Shown here piece by piece: positions 35,758-48,897 of a stretch of DNA of 64,000 bases; within the stretch, counting starts at the first letter, position 1, and every line of letters starts with the position of its first letter. The stretch comes from Paragonimus skrjabini miyazakii (lineage: Eukaryota; Platyhelminthes; Trematoda; Plagiorchiida; Troglotrematidae), in contig JTDE01021409.1 of the NCBI GenBank assembly GCA_014338405.1, forward strand, positions 1 through 64,000. The letters run 5' to 3'. The position numbers and the translations under genes are program-made. The notes beneath the pieces were generated by a model, which saw nothing but the letters and a program-made list of their open reading frames with translations, did not search any database and was not told the DNA's origin.

Positions 35758-38636
35758 TATTAATTAGCTTGACTGAATTTGATTTGAATAGCATTTATGA
35801 AAAGTGTATTACACATAGAGGTGTAAGAAATATCCGCGACGAAATTAAGTCTAACCCATTTGTTATGGTATCTTCAGATGTGATGTGCTGGGCTAGTGTT
35901 AGCTGGTTACTTGAACAGTAGGTGCCTTGAGAACTGAATATTCTTCCTCATTTGGTTGACACGGCACCAACGGACCACATTACGAGTGGTATTTGAGTGA
36001 ATAAGTCATTATATACTCCAATCACTGTTTGACCGGTACATAACTTTGCGTTTACTTTGTCCAAGACAAGCCGCAAAGATTTTACCTGATAAGCTTTAAA
36101 GGAGGAAGACTGTCGGTGATCCAACATATATGTAGATGGAGATTCTCCGATTAAATCGCCATGCATTCATCATAGACAATGATTAAACTGCTGAGTTGAT
36201 CCACTGGAGCGTTGCAGTCGTTTGATAATTTGAGAAGATAAATAGGAACAGGAAGTATTCCAAAGCCTGAATACAGCAACTGACGTGTTCATCACCATCT
36301 AAGGTGGTTAGTTCACCTACTACAATAATTGAACTTGTCACCTGTACGATCAACGAGCGTATATTATAATGCGTCAACTGAAGTATGCCCACTGTTTCCG
36401 AACAGCCTGCTCGACGTTCCTTGACATTCTTGGACAGTGTGTGGCAGCCTTTGGAGCCTTTTGACAAGTTTTCGTTTGAACAGATGCATCTATTAAACAG
36501 CTAAAATTCTCTCAATTTTGAACTTGATCGAGTGGTAAATTCGCGGGCTCTTTTGGACAGAGTAAATGCACATCTGCTAGTCACTTGGAACTTAGACACA
36601 ATCATTTCTTCACACTTAGGCCATTGACAGTGTTCTCCGGCAGACGCAATGGCGATTAGCTGATGACAAGTGTTCAGCTCTCAATGTACTTGTATCTAGG
36701 TGCCCTGATGACATCAGCCAAGGGCATCAATCCGAAAGCATAGAAACACCCGGATTGACCTTGCAATCTTATCGCGGACTGTATTATATTTATTATTATG
36801 CTGATCATCAGAAAGATACTCCACAACTGGTCCTGCCCTCACTGGAATTCATCAAATGGGTGTAACCCGATAGACTTTTGTGTTATGGTCGGAGGCTCCC
36901 ATCTGTTCAGTCACCAGCCCAACTAACACAGCATATGCTGTGCTACTTGTTTACACTACAGTAGTGTGGATGGACAGTGCCCCTTGGCTTGCCAGTTTTC
37001 ATTGACTACGTCTATAAAGGTTCGAAATGGAAACTTTGCAAATTTTCCTGATGCTCTCCCACGCAATGACTCCGCAACACAAGGTTCAGTCTTGACCAGG
37101 TTCATCAGGTATAGATAACGTAAACGGGGTTCAAACCAACAACTTTTGTGTTATGAGGTAAAGTGACTATCCAGACGAAACAGTTAGGCACAAGCAGACT
37201 GAGAATGGCACCACTAGTCACCATCTTGGGGCTGACCGTTTATGTCTCAATTATTGTTCAGTTTTTCAATTTCTACCGTTGAATGTTGAGAGCTATGTGT
37301 TTACGTGACTACCCAAAAGCACGAAATTCCGTGATAACAACACTTGTTCTGTGTACAGAATCTCATCAGTTAGTTCTTCAAACTATCTTGGCTAGCAATC
37401 CTATCGTATTCTTTTTCTTCTTCTTCAGTTTGAAGCTATAAAAATGAATACTTGTCCATTCAAATTCAGATTCCTGCTTATAGCTATCTGAAGTAAAGAG
37501 TCTGCACTCTTCCAAAGCATAGCAACTAGCAAAGCCGTTCTTGAAGCTTCGTCTAATTTCTGCACAACTGTCAGATTACAGTGAGTCGTACTGAATAATC
37601 ATAGTGAGAAACCGATATGAGTTTTATCACCCGAGATACAGAAAATATAATATCGTAGATGTAATGAGATTGGACTGGATCGGTTTCTTGATAGGAGAAA
37701 GCTCAGCCAATCAATGTTCACGCATAAGCTGCTACATACGGAATTATGGTCAAATCGGCGCCAACCAGTCATAAACGACGATTAGTGTTGTGATCCGAGA
37801 ACGCGGATGGCGCAAGGGTTATTTATTCGACCAAGCAATACAAGGGTTAAGCATTGAAACAAAACCTGAAACAAAACCACTCATTTGCACGCGGTATTCA
37901 GCCTCAAACCGTCTCGGCTGCCGCAGACGTCAATGCTCAGTTCCATTAAGTAGCAGGGACTCCTATGGGTGATACTGCACTCTGATTTTCCTTCCTGCAC
38001 TTTTCCTGCGACTTTTACCATGTCAAAATATATGCTCCGGTCCTACTACTGAATAGCAGTTGTATGAGTAGTATGTTACGATCGCTCAACTCCACTGCAT
38101 TAGCTGCTGTCGACTGCGTACCTGGTTCAAACAACCGAGTTGTTAGATGCAAGGTCATGGAACAATACAACAGCGAACTGGCGAATCATAGCGCGAGAAC
38201 GCTTGTCGCTTATTAACACTCGTAAATACTGTTGTTCCTCTCTAAAAAAATGCTGTTTTCCAATAAATTGAGATTGCTTAGTACCTCCCAGACTTCAGTT
38301 CCGATTTTTCTCCATTTAGTAGTTATGCGCACAACAATAGACACTACCGTATCTTAACGTGACAATCATTTTTATATTTATTGCACTGCGGTTGACCGGA
38401 TGCTCTTACACCAGAAACGAGATTGATTGTTCCGTTTAAACTTCTGGTGAACTTTCTGAATATATTTGAAGGACTCCCAATCGATGTGATAGAACATTTT
38501 GAATTAGTAAGGGTCTCATCTAACAAGAATATCTACTTACCGTGTTCTGCATACCTTAGTGAGACCTCTTGTGTAACAAATTTAATGCGCCATACCCTTG
38601 TGCATTATATCTGTATTATGTTTCACATACTAACAG

Positions 38637-39033
38637 ATCGAAGGTCGTCAGTATTATTTTGAATAACCCAACAGACGAGACATACAGACTGAAACCACAA
38701 CTGATCAATTGCGATGTGTACACTCTACATATGAGCGTCTCCGTGGAAGAATTAGATAAACCGTCTGCTCAACGCCTCGGAGGTAGTTCGGTACTCAAAA
38801 ACGTATGCTCCTCAAGATCATTGTTACGCTCACGACAGAGTCATGTGGATCAGTTACCCGGTTTCCACCAAGCCCAAGGTGGTTCAGACGGCCAGTGGAT
38901 CCGAACGCGAACTACCCCGTGCACAGTGTTAATTTTGGGAGCTCATACCACTTTGCGGCTCGGATTAAACTTCACCCCATGTAATCTGGGTACTAAAGAA
39001 CACGAAGGTGTGATTCAGTTTTTCTCTGAAAAG
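38637..39033 (+). CDS. CFAP47: CFAP47-like exon 8 (ASH-type domain)
   Basis: The acceptor acatactaacag ends at 38636 and the donor gtaagt starts at 39034; entry phase 2, exit phase 0. It encodes about 132 residues. SKVVSIILNNPTDETYRLKP is the classic domain start with an NPTDE turn. A Ser/Arg-rich insert follows (about residues 45-85), then TTPCTVLILGAHTTLRLGLN, FTPCNLG and EGVIQFFSEK. The FTP..LG..EG.I.F pattern closes the domain. The insert is probably a disordered loop. Confidence 0.9.
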
Positions 39034-39114
39034 GTAAGTAGGCGGTTAGAATTCGAGTGTTTCGGTACTGATGATGTGACGCATACGTTGTTCTCATGAA
39101 CGCTGAGCGGCGAA

Positions 39115-39292
39115 CGTATAACCACTCACATTTGATCACAGTCTTCGCATTCAGATAGACCTTCCAGTCGACCTCTTTCGAAATGACTCGAGTTTCGTCC
39201 TTATTAGAGTTCATCAGTAGTATGTATCCTCGTCACAGCCAGGACTAGAACACCGGCCAAGCTTTCATGAGACAACCTCGTGCTTAGGTCTT
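39115..39292 (-). mobile_element. SINE, truncated, reverse orientation
   Basis: The reverse complement runs from the GTTGTCTCATGAAAGC block through GGACGAAACTCGAG to the GATCAAAT 3' body. Diverged. Confidence 0.7.
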
Positions 39293-39351
39293 CCGAGACA
39301 GGTTGAAATCTCCGATTCCATTTAACCTGCTAGGCGATCTTTCTGATCCCT

Positions 39352-39391
39352 GATGGGTAGTGGAAGATTCGGTTAGTTTCAAGTTGAACAT
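39352..39391 (-). mobile_element. SINE 3'-tail fragment, reverse orientation
   Basis: The reverse complement, GATGTTCAACTTGAAACTAA followed by an AATCTTCCACTACCCATCA-like tail, matches the 3' tail of the family. It directly abuts the forward copy. Confidence 0.6.
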
Positions 39392-39716
39392 CGATTGGAG
39401 TTGACAGGACAGTTACTGTATCTCCTCTTGAGACGATTGAGCAACCTGATCATTATCCAAAAGCGAAAGTGGTCGAGTGCTCACATGTGATAATGAGGTC
39501 GTGCCTAATGTGAGGTCAATGGCGCAGTGGTCAACACAGTTGCCTCATGAAAGCTTGGCCGAAGTTCTAGTCCAGGCCGTGACAAGGATATACACTACTT
39601 ACGAGCTCCAATGGGAGAAAAACTCGAGTCTAGTGCTTTGTTTTGAAAGAGGCTGGCTGGAAGGTCTATTTGAATGCTAAGACTGCTATCAAGTGTGAAT
39701 GATATTCAGCTTTAAA
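39392..39716 (+). mobile_element. SINE, near full length
   Basis: Begins GATTGGAGTTGACAGG and has the A box TGGCGCAGTGG. The B-box region is degenerate (AGTTCTAGTCC). The 3' body and GATATTCAGCTT end are present. Confidence 0.78.
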
Positions 39717-40690
39717 ATATTGTAGCCATTTGGCGGTGTCAACTGCAAACCAGATAGCCCCACAAGAGGATTAATATGCTGATTACAGAATATATGTATA
39801 TATTACATGTAATAAAATGCTTAGTTGGTATCCATGATAATATGAAGTATCATATAATCCGTCCGAAGATGAATAATCGAAAATGAGCAATTCGCCAAAC
39901 CATTTTTTGATTCTCTTAAACACAGGAGGTTATTCGAAATGTTGTAACAATCTAAATATCTTACCATATTCGAGTAGCTGAATGGTGACACGAAGCTTGC
40001 ACAAATTTCCATTTATTCTTCGTTCCTCAACGAATGCATTATTTCGAGACGATATTCAACATACTTCTGGAGGGTGCTGTAACAAAATTTTATTCAACCT
40101 GCGATAGGCATGTTGAAACTACGATTAATGAATGGACTAAAAATGACAATTTAAACTAACGAATCACAACGAGAGAATAACTTGTAACAGAAGGGGGTGC
40201 TCATTTTTGTAAGTAAATCCAGCATGTTGAGAGGCAAGTTCGCTTGGAGTCAAGCAAATTGAAAGGCGGCTTGACTTCGACAAGTATAGTGTCTGCTGTC
40301 CCGATCAAACCAGGAAGGTATGTCCACAGTTTTGCACCTGTGGAAACCGTTACTGATGGTTTTTTTCTCGCGGTTCTGGATCTTTTTGTTCCGCAAGGAA
40401 AAGATGAAGCAGTTTAAGTTAGAACTCCGGTTCGATAATTTATATAGTCAGGTTGAATCTAATGTTCCTTCGTCTAGTGTCCGTGTAGAACGATTTAAAT
40501 CACCTTTGGTTATTAGTTGCCATCAATCTTTTAATTTCAAGTCACGCTTACATAATATCTTGACCAAACGCCATATCCAAGACCTATTATTTAATCAGCT
40601 GGATATAATGAATAATCGAAAGCTGACTGTTCGTCAAGTCACATTTCAATTACTAACCATCACATAATCCAATCTCCATAACTGTTTTAG

Positions 40691-41028
40691 CTCGGTGTCT
40701 GGCGTTTTGTCGTTTGCGGGCGCGGTCTACCTCCACAGCCTCGTGAAACCGTTTGCACATATGTGCCAATTGGTTCCGCTACCACTCTAATAATACCCAT
40801 TACCAATCCGCTCAAGCATCCGGTGATTATGGATATCTATTTGACTGCAGCTAGTGTGAGTGGTTTGCTTAAACGATTGGAAGAAACACGAAGGGTAATT
40901 GTGGACAGCAGTCAAGGATCACTGGATCCACTGCTAACAAATACACATCGGGTTAGCCGAAGTCCATCCAATTTGACTGTGATAAAACCAGAAGAAGAAC
41001 CGTTTCAATTGCTCCTCAAACGTGAAAG
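40691..41028 (+). CDS. CFAP47: CFAP47-like exon 9 (ASH-type domain)
   Basis: The acceptor aactgttttag ends at 40690; entry phase 0. The donor is placed at gtctgt (41029), a weak site. It is chosen because it gives phase 2, which exon 10 needs, and removes the divergent end of the frame. The exon encodes about 113 residues. LGVWRFVVCGRGLPPQPRET closes one domain, and GSATTLIIPITNPLKHPVIM, then DIYLTAASVSGLL, opens the next (NP turn). It ends with EEEPFQLLLKRER. Confidence 0.85.
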
Positions 41029-43444
41029 GTCTGTTTTGCCAAACAACATGTGTTATGGGTGTGATTACGGGGAATGTTATGTCAGAAACCTAGCTTTGAA
41101 ATTTGTAGAATACCAGACAGTTCTCAGGGTTTATTGCCCTTTGTTCTACTCATTGTGATAGTTTGATTTTCTGTCAATCAAATGCCAAGAAATCATCAAC
41201 ACTACTAAAGTATTTGAATGGATGATAGCTTATTGTAGATATATCCAGACTCCACATATGTAGCATTCTTAATGTGTATTATTTTTAAAAGTTTCTCGAA
41301 AACCGCTGGTCTCAATCCACCAGTATCAGTTTCTACACAAACCGTATTCTACTACTATGTATCCAAAGATTGTAACAGGTCTCCGAAGTTGTGCACATTT
41401 CACATAGCCGACATCTGACTCTCCTGTACAAATACGGTCTCGAAATGTAGCACAGGAGTAGACACCCGGAGTTGTCACGCTTCCTCGTTATGTTACTGTT
41501 AAATAATTGGTCAGCAAATCTGACGTTCTTCAGTAGTACATTCTTCTTTGATGGAACGAAGAAAAACGGAATATCGTAAAAGCAACACTAAAAGTTGTTA
41601 TTTATCAGCATCATATCAATCGTACGTGAATGAGAACTGAAACTGCTTGCACAGTTCTCAAGCTTATGCAACCCAACAGGTATCGTGAGTTATGAAGTGT
41701 GAAAGTTAGTCAAGATTGTTTTTTGCGTTAACTTCCTGTATTGTATTGAGGGGTCTTTGCCATGGTCTAGTTGTACAGGTACAACGATGCTAGGTAATGA
41801 AAGAACTACGGGATACTATTCAGTCGGCATAAATCAACAAACCCACCATGGTCACTGTGACGTTAATGAGGTGACAGACGGTTACTCTAACACGAAATTT
41901 TCAAGGCATGGTTCAAAGATAAGCAAAAAACTTGAATGTGGTGATACTATCAGTTCATACTGAAGTAAATTACGTTATCGAATAAGTGAATATGAAGTTG
42001 TACTACTCATGATAACTGGATGAAATATTGATAGTCAACAAAGCCTATGGATAGTGTAGACTGACTGCCAACAGGTACAATGAAAATATCGAACTAATGG
42101 TTAAGTGATAATAAAAATGTTGAGATTTCATTGTGTCCGGAACACAAATATACATACTACTGGTAAGTAGTTACGGTTAACAGATGTGCCACCGAGAACA
42201 GAGAAGTTTAGAGTTTTCAAACTGTCTTACCATGGTACTGCCAAAACTATTAATGAATTATTTTACGAGTTATTTCATCTCCATTAATTCTTCAGTGTGC
42301 CACACGTGAACAAAATTGTGCTTTTATTAGAAATGCTTATCAAAAATACACACATTCAACTTCAGCATAGAGTCCAAAAAGTATTCCACATAATCCACCG
42401 TATCATTTGGATGACACCGCAAGTCTCATGCTTCCAACTCCTGTGAACGATTAGAAAATGCAAAAATGAACAAGTTCGTAAGTGTATAATTCAATTGGCG
42501 CCATTTTTCTAAATATAAGAATAGCCCCTGCGCACTGAAATTCTTTATAAATTAGACGACTCCAACTCATAGAAGTCAACGTTAGACAGCACTTACATAA
42601 CAAGGTTGAACAATTCGCGTCCATCCTGAAAGATATTAACAATCTTTACACGTTATGGTTATGCACCGTATGAAACAGTTAGCAAACCAAGTGTTCACCA
42701 CTTCTTGAACAAATAAAAATCACACGATTCACAAAAATACTGTTGACTTGCAAAATGCTAAACCTTTTCCGATGGGAGAGAGAGAAATGAGTGTAGTAAT
42801 GAGGAAGTGATTCTTCCTCGTGTGATTGTAAGTGGTTTCATTCGGATCGCGAGATGACAATCACTACCTCGAGGTTGACATTACCGTTGGTTTCTGTTTT
42901 CGAATAACCTCCATCAACTCAGCCGTCGATATCCACCTCAGCTGGTTAGATCAGATCAGATGATCATTGTTGCTATTGTTTTCACATGAAATTGGTTCAA
43001 CAGATTTTACAGAACTACAGACCTTCCTGACGCGAGCTGTTGTCAAAATCTAGTCATTGGAGTCTTCGTCGGTTGTCCCACTCTTAACATGCGACAGTCA
43101 TTGTAACCTTGGCATTGTTACATTTAACAAACCGGTATTGACATCTTTGGTCGGATGGTTGTTTCAGTCTCTGTTTGCCGAAGGACTTCTTTTAATTGCA
43201 TTTTTCTTAATATGAGTTTAGCAAATTAGGAACTTAGGTGACAGTTTTGTAATTAATTAAAGTGAGTAAATAGCAGCCGCATAAACTGTTTTCTAACTCA
43301 AGCGATTTTCATGGAGGTTTCTGAGTTTTTCCTTCGGCTTCAGGTATGCGATAGCTTATACTCGTGAAAGGAAATTTGACCGTTCCAGAGACCAGGACTT
43401 TGGTTTCACTCTCAGTTAAGCCTTTAAATGGTTAACTAAAGAAC

Positions 43445-43735
43445 TGTATGTTAGCATTACGTGCGAGCGAATATAGTCGAGCGTTTGTGCATGACAACTC
43501 GGTCGCGTCTAACTTGAGATCAGTGGCCTGTTGGTCAACAAGGTTGCTCCCCATAAAACTGGTTTGACAAGGATATACACCAATGTACAGCTCTGGCAAG
43601 AATGGAACCTGAGTATAGTGCTTCTTTTCAAAAAGGGTCAGCTAAAATGTCAATGGGGAAGTGACAACTGCGATCAGTCGAGATTGAAGTTCAGTTTGCG
43701 TCAGTCGAAACTCCACCACTACTTATCAACTATAC
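43445..43735 (+). mobile_element. SINE, diverged copy
   Basis: Aligns to the family through GAGCGTTTG, ACTCGGTCGCGTCTAAC, GTGGCCTGTTGGTCAACA (decayed A box), TAGTGCTTCTTTTC and TGACAACTGCGATCA. The B box is lost. Confidence 0.65.
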
Positions 43736-44174
43736 ATGGCTCTACAATTCGACAGAAAACCATCGGTCGACCATAGTCTATCGGTATTCTAGCGAGTATC
43801 AGAAAGTCAAGCAGGTACCGGACTGACAAAACACTAACCGGACAGTGCCTAATCTATGCTACAAGTCTGAAGGTCATTGACTACACTCTCGGTAATTCCG
43901 TCATGCATCGGCACTATTGTGTCAATAGACATTCGACAAAACCGTGGTTTGAACCGAACACATTAACATTCATTAGTCCGATCTATCGTTTTTAGTAGCC
44001 TTGGGTGTCGATGTGAGAAAAAAACTCCGCAGACGGCTCCGGACCAGTGTTGGGGGATGCCACCCGTAGCGCAATTTCACATTACAAACTAGAAGCTTTC
44101 TGTTGTAAGCTTTCCGCACCAAATTTTGTACGAATGAAGTCACACAGTTTGGGCGTCGTGTTTAACATGTTATT

Positions 44175-44456
44175 GATAAATGGATTGAGAATAACACAAC
44201 GTTATGAGCAAGTTGTAATACTCTACGTTTCAATCACCTCGGGTGGCCTTCCTCAGGAGTGTTGTAATCGAAATCACACTAACAAAGGAACAGAAGTCAC
44301 GCAGATTGACCTAACCACGGCAAATCCCACGTGACCTCTGTTCCTTTGTTACTGTGCTTTCGATTACAACACTCCTGAGGAAGGCCACCCGAGGTGGTTG
44401 AAACGTAAAGTATTACAACTTGCTCATAACGTTGTGTTATTCTCAATCCATTTATC
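44175..44456. repeat. Inverted repeat with 127-bp arms and hammerhead-like core
   Basis: The arms 44175-44301 and 44330-44456 are reverse complements with few mismatches, around a 28-base spacer. Each arm, read from the loop outwards, carries CTGAGGA, a GC-rich hairpin (GGCCACC-CGA-GGTGGTT in the right arm) and GAAAC. That is the order CUGANGA - stem II - GAAA of a hammerhead ribozyme. Stem I is not evident. PLE pseudo-LTRs are known to carry hammerhead motifs and can be inverted, so an inverted PLE terminal piece is the best guess. Confidence 0.7.
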
Positions 44457-45090
44457 TAGAAGTTTTCTGTTTCTGGTCAGACTTCGTTTCTATCAATTCT
44501 GAAACTCATTCCCCTCCTTCAGTTTTACTCCGTATACATTCAGCATCAGACAAGGTGGACAACGTAAGGTATTAAAACACGGTCACTTGTCAAACAAGCC
44601 TTCGACTTTTAAGTCTCCGATTCAAACTGTTTACAGGAGGCAAGTGAATCTCTTTATAATCATCAACCAAACGACGTTTGCCTTCATTAGAAGACTAATT
44701 AGGTCAAGGGTCCTATTTAGGCCTAAAGCAAACAGCAGTTAGATCGTATCTCGATAGGACAAGAACGGAAAAGGCAGCGTCAAGGTAAATACTTCATCAC
44801 TGTTTTCTATGTGAATTTCAGTTATACAGCATAAATACGAGAAAACAACCAACGAGATGAAATTAACATTAAGAAGTCGAATTGGAGATGCAGGTTGGCA
44901 AACCAGTATGTTTACACTCAAGCGGGTTAGGGGTGATAAGCGAGAAATCGATCAGTAACGATATTTGACCGTATCAACAGGCTTAGTTCAAGACCGGAAT
45001 GCACTTAGTTTATGTCATCGTCAATCAAGTGAATCCTTCAGATTATAATTATTTCCATCTCAATCGACTCGTTCCACTTTAACACTTTAG

Positions 45091-45280
45091 AAACATTCGT
45101 TTGGATAGCAAAACTTCGTTTGATATCCCGTTATCATTCGCACCCGTGGAAATGCGTGAAACCGAAGCTATTTGTTGTGTGGTGATGCGGCGAGCGGATG
45201 GTCGTCTTCCGGAACCTGGAAATAAGGACACAATCGAAGAAGATGAGCCACTGGAAATCCGCTGGCTTATTCCTATAAAG
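45091..45280 (+). CDS. CFAP47: CFAP47-like exon 10
   Basis: The acceptor taacactttag ends at 45090 and the donor gttagt starts at 45281; entry phase 2, exit phase 0. It encodes about 63 residues. NIRLDSKTSFDIPLSFAPVE, then MRETEAICCVVMRRADG, is the 'S..IP..FAP..M...EA..C' pattern of a CFAP47 ASH domain. An acidic turn and IRWLIPIK follow, completing the domain and leading into GTPEA of exon 11. Confidence 0.9.
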
Positions 45281-48200
45281 GTTAGTTCCAGAGCCGATCG
45301 GCAGTACTGATTAGTAGATGTGACACAAGTTGAAGGCGGAAGAGTAATTTTCATGTTACTACGATCAGTGTGTACGGATTAATAACTAAACGGTTTAAGG
45401 TTATAATTGTATAAAGTACAAATGAAGCAAACACATTTTCCGATATTACTGCATTTTTTAAGAAATGAGCTAGCCTGTGATTTCAGACAGAGATTAGAGC
45501 GGAGTCTTCAATACGAAATTATCGAAACGAATACCTCAAGCATGTCCGATTCACAAGACTGTACAGAAGACTATCAACAACCTCGCAAACAGATAGATAA
45601 AAAGTGATCGTCAACAAACCAAACTGTTAGTGGTTTTCTGATCCGAAATGGTATAGCTAAGCTGAAGCCAATGAGTCAAGTCCCATAAGGTAGAAATCAA
45701 CAAATTACCATTGCACACCAAATCAAATTCAAAGGTCGTTTAGATAATTCTCAATAACGCTTCAAACTTGCACCCCAGCAACATGGTATTTTTTTACGAT
45801 TAAACGTGTCGTAACTGCCGTAATATCGACGTTCAAGGTGCATTGGGCTAATCTTGTACTGTAACCTAAATTTACCTTAGGTATCATGATTGACATATCG
45901 AAAATGAACAAAACCGCCCTCAAATTGCGACCCCACCACATGACTTTACTTGACTTGATTATTCAGACATATATCTAGATCCAATGGAAGGTTGTATCAT
46001 TGGAACTGCATTACTAGTGACAGATTACAGATTGTGCTACGACCATTGGAAGATAACCGCCGTGGTCTGGCACACACAGTGATTCATAAGCGAACCCAGC
46101 AGTTGTGTATTCCTAACGGTATGTTCAGTCTTACATTGGACCTATACTACCTACCTTCTCTTTATAACTTCCAGTTATGTGGTAAGAGTTCAACTTCCCG
46201 GCGGAATCACTTCGGTGACATCCTACTATGAATGAGTAACTTATAAAATACAAATGGCTCCTACAACAAGTAGATTTGTTGTTACTGACCGACTCATTCA
46301 CTTGGAAACCTGCATCAATTCTGACAAAAGCTGATAAGTGGTACAATAATTTTCATGTTCAAGGCAGGGGGACTTCGCCAAGCTGAATGGTCTCTGGTGA
46401 CAGATAGTCACCTCTCTCACAGTTGAAAGCCTTGTGTATAAGACATTGGTGTTACTTTGTGATATGTGACCGCTTAAGATATTAGAAGTGAACCGCCCTT
46501 GTATATTCAGCCATTGACATTTGTGTACAGTCGCACTCACTGAGTAGAATCACTGGGTAAGTAATTACTAAAGTAAAGGGTATGTACATAGTGATGAAAG
46601 ACAAACATCGATTAAAGTAGTCCAGTCATGTAATAAAGGTGCCAACAAATCGTCGGTAATATCGATTACTTTTTGCTAATAAAACAAACAAGAACTTAGT
46701 GCACAAAACAGAAGATAATTGCCATCAGGTTAGCCACAGTATTTCAGTTTTGCTCTTCCGACTCGGAACACATGTGACTCACAGATTTGACGATGGGAAA
46801 CATTAAAACGAATAGCAGTTAATCGAACCCGGTGACGAAAATATTGTCGTTCTTTGGCTACTTTGCTTGTAAAGTAAATGCAATCAACGAAATCCTGTAG
46901 AGAAACTCTTAAAATGGTTTTCCCGCGAATGCTGCCTTATTCTCACTTTTTACTCATATATTGTTTTTGAGATTGTTTGAGTATTTGTGTGCCGTTACAA
47001 AAGTAACCGGTTCTCACAGTGAATTTCACCACAGAACTCAGGAATGTTATACTGCACGATATACCTCTCGAGATCATTTCGTTGCATCTTATCGAACGCA
47101 TACTGCAATAGAGCGTAGTGATATGGTAACAGAATAAAAGACAGGCATTGTGAAACAGATAGACAAAACTACACACATCAGTCGGAGTTCACACACACAC
47201 ACATACAATGCATCTAGATTACCATAATCCGATTCGTTGACGAAATAAACTGACAGTGACACAGAGGACTTTCTACATGCATGGGGGAGGATACTATTTC
47301 CTGACTGTTATCACCTCGACAATCTGTAGAAACCTCTGGTTATTTGTTATACAAAGGATGCGAAACGCTTCGTGCGAACCGATTTGGAGTTAACAGAGTA
47401 GTAACTATCAAGTAATGGATGATGTTGGTTGGTTGTGATCTGCTGCGGAATTGACAATTGGATGTCATACCGCTATCTGACTAGATGTTGCAACTGTTTC
47501 TCAGTTTTTCCGGTCTGAGTAGCCAAATACCCACATGTGCGTTTGTAAATGTAATGCTGTTTAGCCTGTAATAGAAATAACGTCTTTGTGAGTGTGATAG
47601 CGTAGACCGGAATTGACTGAGTGGAATTAAAACTGTGTGCAAACATTCTTGTCAAGTATATCCTTAAGAAATCGTTACCTTTGAAATTCAACCATAGGAA
47701 ACCTTCATTTTGGGAGCCGTAAATGATTCCCTTCGAAATTGTTTGAGATTGCTAGATTTGCCTATGAAGACTGTGGGATATCAGTTTACACTTAGGGTGA
47801 TCCGTATCAATTTTAGTTCTTTTGATGGGCGATCTTTCTAGTATATTCGTCTGGTTCGCTGGAAAACTCCATTAAGTCTACTTCGTCAATTTCTTTCATC
47901 TTGAAGTAAGGATTTACTTGTTTCTCCCCCTGTAGTTGTGTGATACTTAAATCTCAGGCTAATGCATTGATGTTTTTGTGTTCTTGCATTCACCTGGTAC
48001 CTACACTTGCAGGTGACTATCAGTAGCGGTTAGCGTACGATCTGGTTGTCATCATCCCCCAAACGTGTGGAATACGATAGGTTTTATAGAGTTTTACAAC
48101 TTGAATTCCTCTTGTTTTACTAAATACCGGTACATGAAAGTCATTGTCATTGTGTGAATTGGTGAATACTCCTTAGTCTGAACAGTATCTAGTAGGACTT

Positions 48201-48376
48201 TTATCAGGAACCATTTCCTCTATTTTACTAATGAAAACTTGTACTTGCAGTCAATAAATAGCTATATCCAATCGGAATGATGAAGAAAATATTTCAGTTG
48301 GGCACTGGGAGTAGATAGACAGCAGTATTTTATACACCGTTTCAATGAGTAATATTCGATTATTTTCAATCTTTAG
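45281..48376. other. Intron 10 (about 3.1 kb)
   Basis: No repeat or gene recognised apart from a CA tract near 47188-47207. A frame after a strong AG at 45486 was considered and rejected. Confidence 0.6.
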
Positions 48377-48897
48377 GGTACACCAGAAGCCACATCAGAA
48401 ATGCACTGCCTTCCGATATTAGATGGTCGTCGAAACGACGCGGCGAATGGTTTGGTACCGCCTCTCATCAGTGGAATAGCTCGGTCTACTGTCAGGTACC
48501 AGATCGACATCAATCTATCTTCAACCATTCCTCTGACAAAAAGACCAGGCAGTATTAATTCTTCCATGCTTCCTGAAGACAGACCATCCACGATTCAGAT
48601 TCACCCGATAGCATCAGATAGCTCGCGGCCAATGTCAGATCGATCTGTGGCCAAAGCAAGTCCAACCGTTTTGGTTGGAAACTCCGCCACATGGATAAAA
48701 TTTGAGTCTGGAGATATCAGTTGGAAACTGGAGCCGGTAATTTCCAGCGATAAGCGAGAACTAGAAGAATTTTGTGATCTGGAGCGTCTATTAGCTTCAT
48801 CAGTAAATATCCATCTAAAGAATGCAAGTAAACCGAAACCAGATGGAGTAATGGAAATTCAGCTTGGCGTTATTTTCTCACCTCCTCGTCCATTCAA
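48377..48897 (+). CDS. CFAP47: CFAP47-like exon 11 (largest exon)
   Basis: The acceptor caatctttag ends at 48376 and the donor gtaagt starts at 48898; entry phase 0, exit phase 2. It encodes about 174 residues. GTPEATSEMHCLPILDGRR ends the previous domain. A Pro/Ser-rich linker with many charged residues follows. The last third is domain-like: SWKLEPVISSDKRELEEF, VNIHLKNASKPKPDGVMEIQ and LGVIFSPPRPFK. The final F.P.RP runs straight into CSAELTIRSELG of exon 12, which supports the long splice over 6.6 kb. Confidence 0.88.

Larger units (their letters stand above)
34295..38636. other. Intron 7 (about 4.3 kb)
   Basis: Holds a SINE pair, one reverse (35225-35374) and one forward (35432-35757). 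The rest, including 35770-38630, shows nothing recognisable. Confidence 0.6.
39034..40690. other. Intron 8 (about 1.7 kb)
   Basis: Holds reverse SINE pieces (39115-39292, 39352-39391) and a forward SINE (39392-39716). The frame at 40320-40667 shows no family features. Confidence 0.6.
41029..45090. other. Intron 9 (about 4.1 kb)
   Basis: Holds a diverged SINE (43445-43735) and a 127-bp-arm inverted repeat (44175-44456). Nothing recognised in 41200-43400. Confidence 0.6.

Noticed and set aside
45487..45606. Possible alternative terminal exon after a strong acceptor at 45485-45486
   Set aside because: Exon 10 to exon 11 is in frame and reads like the family (IPIK-GTPEA). The alternative gives a short unrecognised tail.
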